From CAYRTD01 sp964426915 (GTDB lineage Bacteria > Bacteroidota > Bacteroidia > Bacteroidales > GCA-2748055), in contig CAYRTD010000181.1 in the NCBI GenBank assembly GCA_964426915.1, positions 1-7,187 on the forward strand: a DNA stretch of 7,187 nt, read 5' to 3'. Shown here piece by piece: positions 1 through 5,740 of this stretch. The notes beneath the pieces were generated by a model, which saw only the letters and a list, made by a program, of their open reading frames with translations, was not told where the DNA came from and did no database searches. Numbering within the stretch: position 1 is the stretch's first letter; the number at the start of each line of letters is the position of its first letter. The translations under genes and the position numbers were made by a program.

Positions 1-32
1 AGTGTACAATGGGAAAATTGATACAGAAGAAA

Positions 33-88
33 GGTGGTACCAGTTTTCACCGGTGGGTGGTATCAGTTTAGTCCGGTATTAAAACTCA
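33..88. mobile_element. Probable terminal repeats of an IS21-like insertion sequence
   Basis: Two 21-bp direct repeats, 33-53 and 56-76, lie 23 bp apart and match at 17 of 21 positions. Both read GGTGGTAYCAGTTT, then three variable bases, then CCGG. Tandem copies of a GGTGGTAYCAGTTT..CCGG motif are what I recall at the ends of IS21-family (istA/istB) elements in Bacteroidota, where several copies serve as transposase binding sites. The outer boundary could be the CA at 87-88, because IS21 elements end in TG...CA. The transposase genes would lie upstream, outside the window. No target duplication can be seen with only one end present. Bases 1-32 show nothing recognisable. The repeats are directly visible; the family assignment is from memory. 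Confidence 0.4.
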
Positions 89-95
89 ATCCAAT

Positions 96-195
96 CCCGC
101 AATCCCTCAATCCCCTAATCCCTAATCCCCATTCCCCATTCCCCATTCCCTATTCCCAACACCCCCATCCCCAATCTTCCTAATCCCCACTCCCC
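96..195. repeat. Degenerate C-rich heptad tandem repeat (ATTCCCC-like), G-quadruplex-prone on the minus strand
   Basis: Thirteen runs of three to five C occur in 100 bases. Their starts fall at 96, 104, 112, then every 7 bp from 120 to 169 (120, 127, 134, 141, 148, 155, 162, 169), then 185 and 192. Spacers are mostly ATT, TAAT or CAAT. On the minus strand this reads GGGGAAT/GGGATTA repeats, well beyond the usual four-G-tract quadruplex rule. It begins 4 bases after the stop of the minus-strand ATPase gene, so it would form the 3' untranslated end of that transcript. Confidence 0.8.
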
Positions 196-198
196 AAA

Positions 199-1383
199 CT
201 AAAACAACTCTCCCGGATTCATTTTCAGAAACTCTTTCCATGATAAAGCACTATCATCAATTAGCACTATTTTATGTGGACTGAATTTTTGTTTGAATTT
301 TTCCATGCCTTTGGTATTCTTTGAGATGCCGGATTTTACTTCTATGGCTATTGTTTTATCTTGTTTTTCAATAATGAAATCAACTTCATAATTTCCTTCT
401 CTCCAATAGCTTAGTTGATAATTTTCCTTAAATGAGAAATTTAACAGATGTGTACCGATCGATGATTCTATTATTCTGCCCCATTCTGCCGGATTGTTTT
501 TTACTTTGTTTTTCATACGATGATCCTGTGCGCTTAGTAAGGCATTATTATAGACCTGAAACTTTGGACTGCTAGAGCGTTTTCTGATAATATTCTTCGA
601 AAACTTCGCAAGTCCGGCTAGCAACCCGGAAGTATTCAGTAAATTCATGTAATGTGCAAGAGTTGTTGTATTTCCGGCGTCATGCAACTGACCCTGCATT
701 TTTGTGTACGAAAGAATCTGTCCTGAATATAAACATCCCATTTCAAAAAGATTCTTTAAAAGAGCAGGCTTGTCAATCCTCGTAAGCATCAGAATATCCC
801 TTGATATGCTGGATTCAACAATTGCATCCCTGATATAGCTTTTCCATCTTCCTTCATCATCAATTAAACCGGCACCTCCCGGATATCCGCCAAACCATGC
901 GTAACTTTCTTCATCCAGGCCGAATGCATTGTGCATTTCACTAAATGACCAGTGAGGGAGAAAAATTGTTTCAAACCTGCCGGCCATTGATTCTGTTAGG
1001 CCCTGTTGAAGCAGGAGACGGGATGAGCCAAGGATTATTACTTTTAGCTGTCGATGAATAAAACTATCTTCATCCCAGAATTTTTTAAGACTTTCACTCC
1101 AGTTAGAAATTTTTTGAATTTCATCAATGATCAAAAGGAATTCATCATGTTCCCCTGTATCTAATCTTGTTCTCGCTGCAGTCCATTTCTCTTCCATCCA
1201 TGTAGAACCAATTGCTGATGCTGAATCAGCCGATTCGTAAATAAACGGAATTTCGATTTGCTTAACTAACTGAGAAATAAGAGTAGTTTTCCCTACCTGA
1301 CGAGGGCCCATTATTACCTGTACAAACTTTCTGGGCTCTTTTATTCTTTTCTTAAGAATCTCTATTTCAATTCTTTGATACAT
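199..1383 (-). CDS. AAA_14 / DUF4143 family ATP-binding protein
   Basis: This 394-residue protein is typical in length and architecture for the bacterial AAA_14-DUF4143 family. The N-terminal ATPase has a Walker A motif GPRQVGKTT at 26-34, a Walker B LLIIDE ending at D87-E88, and the conserved GSS (119-121) and SMAGRF (132-137) motifs. The C-terminal DUF4143 half ends in a PD-(D/E)XK nuclease-like fold: D335, then E348-V-K350 in IAIEVKSG. No signal peptide or membrane segment is seen, so it should be cytosolic. The biological role of the family is not settled; members are common, mobile, often single-gene, and have been suggested to act in stress or nucleic-acid handling. The start at 1383 places the ATG 7 bases from a strong inverted repeat and has no Shine-Dalgarno, as usual in Bacteroidota. 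It stands alone, between an IS-like end and degraded genes, which fits an accessory locus. The family call is firm; the function is unknown. Confidence 0.93.
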   Translation of the reverse strand: MYQRIEIEILKKRIKEPRKFVQVIMGPRQVGKTTLISQLVKQIEIPFIYESADSASAIGSTWMEEKWTAARTRLDTGEHDEFLLIIDEIQKISNWSESLKKFWDEDSFIHRQLKVIILGSSRLLLQQGLTESMAGRFETIFLPHWSFSEMHNAFGLDEESYAWFGGYPGGAGLIDDEGRWKSYIRDAIVESSISRDILMLTRIDKPALLKNLFEMGCLYSGQILSYTKMQGQLHDAGNTTTLAHYMNLLNTSGLLAGLAKFSKNIIRKRSSSPKFQVYNNALLSAQDHRMKNKVKNNPAEWGRIIESSIGTHLLNFSFKENYQLSYWREGNYEVDFIIEKQDKTIAIEVKSGISKNTKGMEKFKQKFSPHKIVLIDDSALSWKEFLKMNPGELF

Positions 1384-1390
1384 TTATTTA

Positions 1391-1438
1391 AATTTTACTC
1401 AATGTAATGAGTAAAATTACGCAATATTATGAGTAAAA
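1391..1438. promoter_or_regulatory. Double palindromic operator-like array upstream of the DUF4143 ATPase
   Basis: The first dyad is perfect: 11-bp arms AATTTTACTCA (1391-1401) and TGAGTAAAATT (1408-1418) around a 6-base spacer. A second dyad uses TTACGCA (1417-1423) and TGAGTAA (1430-1436), one mismatch, also with a 6-base spacer. The dyad centres are 22 bp apart, about two helical turns, so four half-sites lie on one DNA face. The array ends 7 bases before the minus-strand ATG. A weak Bacteroidota -7-like TAATATTG (minus strand, 1422-1429) lies inside the second dyad, so a bound protein could block transcription. A hairpin in the 5' leader is the alternative reading. No regulator gene is visible next to it. 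Confidence 0.6.
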
Positions 1439-1463
1439 ACAATTAATAAATACTGGCCTTTCC

Positions 1464-1734
1464 ATGGTATGGTTGATGTTTTCTGGTAAAATGTTGGTAC
1501 TTGCTGTTTGAATGGGTTGAATTTCTTATGAGAGCCAGCAGAGGTCTCTCGCTGATTCCTGGTCTGTTTATGACTGCGGTAATTTCAACATATCTTTTCC
1601 TTGCTCCCGAGGGATTTCATCTTTCAAAAGAAATTTCCTACTCGGTGGGGAATGGAATTACAGTTCTTACATTAATTCTTTTCATCATCTGGTTCAGGAA
1701 TGAAAGGAACATAAATTCAAATTTTAAATCTTAA
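1464..1734 (+). pseudogene. Relic of the C-terminus of a carbon starvation protein (CstA-like)
   Basis: The reading frame ending at 1734 carries SLIPGLFMTAVISTYLFLAP followed by EGFH, two hydrophobic segments and a short charged tail (NERN...), which resembles the last two membrane helices of Bacteroidota CstA peptide/pyruvate transporters. CstA proteins are several hundred residues long; here fewer than 90 codons remain. Upstream, a different frame (1464-1535) reads MVWLMFSGKMLVLAV, stop (1509-1511), MG, stop (1518-1520), ISY. This resembles the preceding WRYFxxxNQ.LAVLALW helix, with one TGA where Trp is expected. A frameshift around 1530 joins the two. Read as an intact gene it would need a TTG start at 1501 or ATG at 1528, with no convincing leader. 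I therefore call a truncated, frameshifted remnant. The family identification is from memory of CstA tails and needs an alignment. Confidence 0.5.
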
Positions 1735-1760
1735 AAAAAAGATGCTAAACATTGGAACAA

Positions 1761-1823
1761 ATGACTTTCGATAAACGGGTACAAAAGATCAAGGATGTCC
1801 ATCGGGGCTGGATTAGGGAGTAG
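1761..1823 (+). pseudogene. Twenty-codon coding scrap, possibly from a group II intron reverse transcriptase
   Basis: ATG at 1761 opens 20 codons ending in TAG (1821-1823), reading MTFDKRVQKIKDVHRGW then IRE. The basic, amphipathic run ending in RGW resembles the maturase (X) region of Bacteroidota group II intron reverse transcriptases, where similar text is followed by an aromatic NYFR-type motif. Nothing recognisable continues after the stop in any frame, and the rest of the protein is absent upstream. The resemblance is short and judged from memory, so it may be chance. It lies between the CstA-like relic and the fucosidase promoter region, consistent with decayed DNA. Confidence 0.22.
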
Positions 1824-1870
1824 AGCTGCACTTTAGTACTTTGCGAGAGTAAGAAGGTCTCAAAGTGGTC

Positions 1871-1908
1871 TTTGTATGCAATAACCTCCCTGACTTTCTT
1901 CATACAAA
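1871..1908. repeat. Eight-bp perfect inverted repeat with a 22-base loop
   Basis: TTTGTATG (1871-1878) is matched by CATACAAA (1901-1908). It lies 160 bases upstream of the fucosidase start, just before the 16-bp palindrome. It could be a transcript hairpin or a wide operator; an AT-rich chance pairing cannot be excluded. The remainder of 1824-1870 shows nothing recognisable. Confidence 0.3.
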
Positions 1909-1912
1909 AAGT

Positions 1913-1928
1913 GTAACTTATAAGTTAC
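1913..1928. promoter_or_regulatory. Perfect 16-bp palindrome upstream of the fucosidase gene
   Basis: GTAACTTA|TAAGTTAC is fully self-complementary with no spacer, the shape of a dimeric regulator site. It lies 141 bases before the fucosidase ATG and upstream of the candidate promoter at 2023-2056. The eight T residues at 1940-1947 begin 11 bases after it, too far for a standard terminator. The region 1929-2022 is AT-rich with a loose CCCAAATTT/AAATTGGG pairing (1934-1958) and no gene. Confidence 0.4.
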
Positions 1929-2022
1929 CATTACCCAAATTTTTTTTGATAAATTGGGAACAGTATTCATTTTCCGGCTGATAAAATACCTTACATCTTT
2001 GAAAAAAGAAGATTAATAAAAT

Positions 2023-2056
2023 ATTGGTTCAGCTTGAATTCATTTAGTTATCTTTA
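2023..2056 (+). promoter_or_regulatory. Weak candidate promoter for the fucosidase gene
   Basis: TATCTTTA at 2049-2056 matches the Bacteroidota -7 consensus TAnnTTTG except for the last base. ATTG at 2023-2026 is an imperfect -33 element, 22 bases upstream rather than the usual 19 or so. Transcription would start just before the A-rich stretch that precedes the ATG at 2070, giving a very short leader. Confidence 0.28.
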
Positions 2057-2069
2057 GAAAAAAAATATT

Positions 2070-3536
2070 ATGAGATTTTGGTTGGTTTTGTTTTTACTGA
2101 TTCCTTACACCTGGGCATATTCACAGGAATACGAAGCAGAATGGAGTTCACTGGATAAGCGTCCGGTGCCTGAATGGTTTTCGGAGGCCAAATTTGGAAT
2201 ATTTGTAAACTGGGGAGTCTATTCCGTTCCGGCATACAGACCTTTTGACAGGGACGAAAACGGCAGAATTATAAAGAAGAGAAATTATGCTGAAAGCTAT
2301 GTTCCTGAGGTTATGTATAACCCCACAAAGAATAATAACTGGCACGAAAGAACGTATGGAGAAGATTTCGAATATTTCGATTTTCTTCCCATGTTCAGGG
2401 CCGAGTTGTTTGATCCCTTTGAATGGGCAGACCTTTTCAGGGAAGCAGGTGCTAAATATGTGGTTTTGACTGCCAAACACTCTGATGGTTTTTCAATGTG
2501 GCCTTCGAAAGAGAAGTATGCAAAAGGATGGAATGCCGCAGAGGCTGGTCCGCGGGAGGATCTGGTGGGGGAATTGACCAAGGCGGTCAGAAGCCGGGGT
2601 CTTAAAACCGGACACTATTATTCTCTGATGGAATACTGGACAACCCCAACGGAAAACCGTTCTGAAAATGGTGATGAAGGAAGTGCGTACTATGTACCTG
2701 TGGAAGTATGGGAGAAGCATCACATTCCTGAAGATGAGTATAGCGATCGCCTGCATTTTCAGGTTAAAGAACTGGTTAATACCTACGAGCCTGATATATT
2801 ATGGACAGATGGGGAGTGGGATTTTGATGAGGAAGATATCCGTTCCCGTGAACTTCTGGCATGGTTATACAATAATGCTCCGAATAAGGAAACCCTCGTG
2901 GTAAATGACCGTTGGGCAAAAGATACACGTGGGATCCATGGTGGATTTTATACAAGTGAATATGGAGATGGACAGGAAAATATCAAGACGGGGCATCCCT
3001 GGGAAGAAAGCAGAGGTATTGGATATTCATCCGGGTATAACAGGGCTGAGCAACTTGAACATTATAAAAGTTCCGGAGAACTGATCGAACTACTTGTCAG
3101 GACTGTCACGAATGGAGGAAATCTATTGTTGAACGTAGGTCCCCGGGCCGATGGTATTATTCCCCTGATTATGCAAAAGCGCTTAAAGGAGATTGGCGCG
3201 TGGCTGGATAAAAATGGTGAGGCTATTTACGGCACAAAGCCATGGAAACCTGTTTTGCCAATAAAAACGGTAAATCCCAAGGCAGGAGATGATATTCTAT
3301 TTACCCAAAAAGGAGAAGATTTGTATGTTTTTCTTCTTGACTGGAAGGTCAATGCATTGAGTTTGAAAGAGATAGGAGCCCATAAGGATGCTACGGGATA
3401 TCATCTGGGAACTGATCAGGTGGTGGATATTAAGGTAAAAAAAGGAGGTATTGTAGTGAAAGAATTGCCCCCGGACCGGAAGGAAGCCGTTACGGTCATC
3501 AGAATTGAGGGTGCCTGGGTTGTGGAGGATGAATAA
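2070..3536 (+). CDS. Secreted GH29 alpha-L-fucosidase family enzyme with altered pocket residues
   Basis: This 488-residue protein has an N-terminal signal peptide (hydrophobic 3-15, probable cleavage after YS-Q near 18-20, no lipobox Cys), so it should act in the periplasm or outside the cell. Residues about 25-390 form the GH29 (beta/alpha)8 catalytic domain; about 393-488 are the C-terminal beta-sandwich. The retaining machinery appears intact: nucleophile D247 in LWTDGEW, the NDRW arginine R281, and the acid/base candidate E297 in FYTSEYGDG. Also present are KFGIF (41-45), YAE with E75, LFDPFEWADLF (113-123), GGNLLLNVGP (349-358) and the GYNR motif (322-325). Odd points: the usual HWG is NWG (N47), KHHDGF is KHSDGF (S138), and the usual EW after YA is ES (S76). 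In the Thermotoga enzyme these three positions contact fucose, so substrate or activity may differ. No SusC/SusD or other glycoside hydrolase gene is in the window. Family assignment is firm; true fucosidase activity is uncertain. Confidence 0.93.
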   Translation: MRFWLVLFLLIPYTWAYSQEYEAEWSSLDKRPVPEWFSEAKFGIFVNWGVYSVPAYRPFDRDENGRIIKKRNYAESYVPEVMYNPTKNNNWHERTYGEDFEYFDFLPMFRAELFDPFEWADLFREAGAKYVVLTAKHSDGFSMWPSKEKYAKGWNAAEAGPREDLVGELTKAVRSRGLKTGHYYSLMEYWTTPTENRSENGDEGSAYYVPVEVWEKHHIPEDEYSDRLHFQVKELVNTYEPDILWTDGEWDFDEEDIRSRELLAWLYNNAPNKETLVVNDRWAKDTRGIHGGFYTSEYGDGQENIKTGHPWEESRGIGYSSGYNRAEQLEHYKSSGELIELLVRTVTNGGNLLLNVGPRADGIIPLIMQKRLKEIGAWLDKNGEAIYGTKPWKPVLPIKTVNPKAGDDILFTQKGEDLYVFLLDWKVNALSLKEIGAHKDATGYHLGTDQVVDIKVKKGGIVVKELPPDRKEAVTVIRIEGAWVVEDE

Positions 3537-3554
3537 GCTATGATCCGGAGTTAT

Positions 3555-3585
3555 CTGCCTCAGATCAGGCAGCTTTATTTTTTAT
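3555..3585 (+). terminator. Rho-independent terminator after the fucosidase
   Basis: The stem CTGCCT (3555-3560) / AGGCAG (3567-3572) has a 6-base loop and is followed directly by CTTTATTTTTTAT (3573-3585). It starts 18 bases after the fucosidase stop. The T-tract overlaps the last codons of the convergent CNNM/CBS gene (stop at 3575-3577). On the minus strand the same stem is not followed by a T run, so termination is expected mainly in the plus direction. Confidence 0.7.
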
Positions 3586-4633
3586 TATTCTTTCGCATTT
3601 CCTGTTCCTTTTGCATCCTCTTTCTCCATCGCTCACGGGCAGCAGCCTGCATATCTGTCTGGGTATCACTTTCGTCCACGATCTCAAGTCCAAGAAGCGT
3701 TTCTATAATATCCTCCATGGTAACGAGTCCGCTGGTTCCACCATATTCATCCACAACAAGTGCGATATGTTCTTTTTTATACAATAACTGTTCAAATAAT
3801 TTGGGTACCAAAGAGTTTTCATAAGCAATGACAAAAGGCCTTAACAGGTCTTTTAGCCTCATTTCGTGCCTGTCTTCTGCCAGCTTACTCAATATTTCAT
3901 CTTTCAGAACATAGCCCTGGATATTATCGAGGTTTTCAGAATAAACAGGAATTCTTGAGTATGCTAAAAATTTATGGTCCTTATAAAAATCAAGGAGTCT
4001 GGTTTCTTCATCTGCTGCAATGATAACGGTTCTCGGTGTCATTATTTCCTTTACCCGTATCATTTTCAATCTGATCATATTATTAATCACCTTACTTTCA
4101 TGCTCTTCAAATATACCCTCTTCTTCTCCCAGGCTGGCCATCATAGCTATTTCCTCACGGCTTACACTCTCAGGCTGTTTATTCTTAGTGATGAACCTGG
4201 TTACAAACTCCGCCATCACTACGAGGGGATAGGTTACTATGATCATGATTTTTATTATTCTTGCTGAAACTAATGCCAGATCTCTCCAGTAAAGAGCTCC
4301 TGTGGTTTTAGGAATGATCTCGGTAACTACGAGGATCAATAGTGTCAGGATAGCAGAAACAATTCCAAAATATACCTCACCAAATACTTTAACAGCTTCG
4401 GCACCCACTCCTGCAGCACCCACAGTATGTGCGACGGTGTTGAGAGAAAGAATGGCAGATAAGGGACGGTCTATATCAATTTTGTATTTTTTCAGAAGAC
4501 TTGCAGATCTTTTCCCTTCCGATTCTTTTTTCTGTATGAAGGGCATACTTGTGGTTAATAGCACAGACTCCATTATTGAACACAAAAAGGATATACCAAG
4601 TGCCAGAAATAAATAAAATAATAATAAAGTCAT
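3575..4633 (-). CDS. CNNM-domain / CBS-pair membrane protein (short hemolysin-like type)
   Basis: This 352-residue inner-membrane protein has a CNNM (DUF21) domain in about 1-150 with hydrophobic segments near 3-25, 57-80, 88-108 and 122-146. Family motifs visible are SIMES (19-23), NTVAHT (65-70, NTxANT in most relatives) and TEIIPKT (104-110). A linker EEGIFEEHE (171-179) leads into a CBS pair: first repeat from IMTPRTVI (197-204) through SRIPVY (226-231), second repeat ending with DEYGGTSGLVTMEDI (295-309) and LLGLEIVDESD (313-323). The charged tail lacks the CorC_HlyC domain found in the roughly 430-residue relatives, but a short form ending after LLGLEIVDE is known, so the gene looks complete. 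CNNM/CorC proteins are linked to Mg2+ or other cation efflux, with CBS domains sensing nucleotides; the old name hemolysin is misleading. It starts 24 bases after the GSCFA gene and is probably co-transcribed. The exact ion is not inferable. Confidence 0.92.
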   Translation of the reverse strand: MTLLLFYLFLALGISFLCSIMESVLLTTSMPFIQKKESEGKRSASLLKKYKIDIDRPLSAILSLNTVAHTVGAAGVGAEAVKVFGEVYFGIVSAILTLLILVVTEIIPKTTGALYWRDLALVSARIIKIMIIVTYPLVVMAEFVTRFITKNKQPESVSREEIAMMASLGEEEGIFEEHESKVINNMIRLKMIRVKEIMTPRTVIIAADEETRLLDFYKDHKFLAYSRIPVYSENLDNIQGYVLKDEILSKLAEDRHEMRLKDLLRPFVIAYENSLVPKLFEQLLYKKEHIALVVDEYGGTSGLVTMEDIIETLLGLEIVDESDTQTDMQAAARERWRKRMQKEQEMRKNNKK

Positions 4634-4657
4634 TCTTTTTTATTCTTTGTTTGTTTC

Positions 4658-5644
4658 TTATTCATCTTTCATCCCAAAAGTACGAGATAGCTCGCTCCAA
4701 TTGAGGAAGGGTAGATCCTTACGGATTTCTTTCAGCTTTACAGCCTGCTTTTCACGAAATTCTGCAGAACTTTTACTCTCAGAGTCATAAAATCTGTGTT
4801 GCGACGCTTTCACCAGTTTTTCTATTTTATTTATGTAATAGATGGTGCTATCATTGAAATAACGGTTACTGAACTTTTCCCAAATATAGTCAATTGCCTG
4901 TTGGTTTGGATGCAAAAGATCGTCTGCGTAAAAGCGGTAATCCCGCAAGTCGTCGATCATGATCTCATAAGATGGAAAATAATCACATCCTTCACCGCAG
5001 GAGTCAATTATTCTTTTTACAGCCAGTTGAAGAATGGATTTACTGATCTGATTTCCGTGTGCTCCATCTTTCCAGTGCCTCACCGGACTTATGGTGAAGA
5101 TTATTTTCAGTTCAGGATTAAATTTTTTCAGGTCGGTTATCAGATTTTCACAGTCTTCCCCTATCTTTTCAATACTCAGCAGTTCCCGGTCGAATTCCTT
5201 GGATGGGACCTTATGACAGTTACAAACGATGTCGCCTGTTTTTTTCAGACGGTAAACCCATGCCGTCCCCAATGAAATAAACAGAAATTTTGCATTTTTA
5301 AGAAATGCTGAAGAAGTTTTTAGCTTTTGGTTAATTCTGTCAAGAACGATATCTTTTTTGGTCCCGGAAAAATCAGAATGATGATCCCAGGAAAAATATT
5401 TTTCATCCCGGAATTCAAGATCTTCACTGGAATATTGCTTTTGTTGTATGAGCAATTCCAATGATCGCATCACAGACAGCGGGTTGTAAACAACGCCGAA
5501 AGGATTAATGTCGGTAAGAAAATGTAATTCTTTCAGGCGGTTTCCGATATTTTCCGTGAAGCAGGAACCGATGAAACCTACAGGATCTTCATAGTTAATT
5601 TGAAAATGGGAAGCTTCAATTTTTATTTCGGTTCTGAATTTCAT
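4658..5644 (-). CDS. GSCFA-domain SGNH hydrolase-like protein
   Basis: At 328 residues this is a normal full-length GSCFA (PF08885) protein. The name-giving motif is GSCF at 26-29, with S27 as the expected nucleophile. It is followed by NPFGVVYNP (47-55), LGTAWVY (125-131), SPVRH (186-190), an HGN at 196-198 and the DDLLHP block, giving D242-x-x-H245 as the other triad residues. This is the block layout of SGNH/GDSL esterases. Such folds act as esterases or acyl/acetyl transferases; the substrate of GSCFA proteins is not known to me. No signal peptide is present, so it is likely cytosolic or membrane-associated from the inside. GSCFA proteins are found mostly in Bacteroidota, which supports the taxonomic reading. 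The gene sits 96 bases after the lipase and 24 before the CNNM gene. The start at 5644 is right for the family, since MKFRTEIKI directly precedes the core. Confidence 0.92.
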   Translation of the reverse strand: MKFRTEIKIEASHFQINYEDPVGFIGSCFTENIGNRLKELHFLTDINPFGVVYNPLSVMRSLELLIQQKQYSSEDLEFRDEKYFSWDHHSDFSGTKKDIVLDRINQKLKTSSAFLKNAKFLFISLGTAWVYRLKKTGDIVCNCHKVPSKEFDRELLSIEKIGEDCENLITDLKKFNPELKIIFTISPVRHWKDGAHGNQISKSILQLAVKRIIDSCGEGCDYFPSYEIMIDDLRDYRFYADDLLHPNQQAIDYIWEKFSNRYFNDSTIYYINKIEKLVKASQHRFYDSESKSSAEFREKQAVKLKEIRKDLPFLNWSELSRTFGMKDE

Positions 5645-5740
5645 TATGAAAGCTAATTTTCAATTATACCTTTTTCTCTCTAAACAAATAATATATGAAA
5701 ACGATGATTTACTAGGGAATTACCAAAAGCCGGCTGTAGT

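Noticed and set aside
96..195. Telomere-like or CRISPR-like array
   Set aside because: The 7-bp units with no unique spacers exclude CRISPR, and the repeats are too degenerate and internal to be a chromosome-end structure.
199..1383. Core of a new defence system built on the DUF4143 ATPase
   Set aside because: The gene is a standard stand-alone AAA_14/DUF4143 protein and has no intact partner gene next to it; only relics and repeats flank it.
1501..1734. Intact 77-residue small membrane protein from a TTG start
   Set aside because: The sequence looks like the tail of a larger CstA-type protein, with its preceding helix in another frame interrupted by stops, and no convincing start context.
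1934..1958. Hairpin CCCAAATTT/AAATTGGG as a terminator
   Set aside because: The arms differ by one base in length, the T-run sits in the loop and not after the stem, and there is no active gene upstream to terminate.
3540..3824. Plus-strand open frame directly after the fucosidase
   Set aside because: It runs through the terminator hairpin and is antisense to the CBS domain of the CNNM gene; Ser-rich composition is typical of a shadow.
4796..5275. Plus-strand open frame of 159 codons
   Set aside because: It lies wholly antisense to the GSCFA gene, which has all its family motifs; the translated text is low in recognisable motifs and rich in F, Y and V as expected of an antisense shadow.
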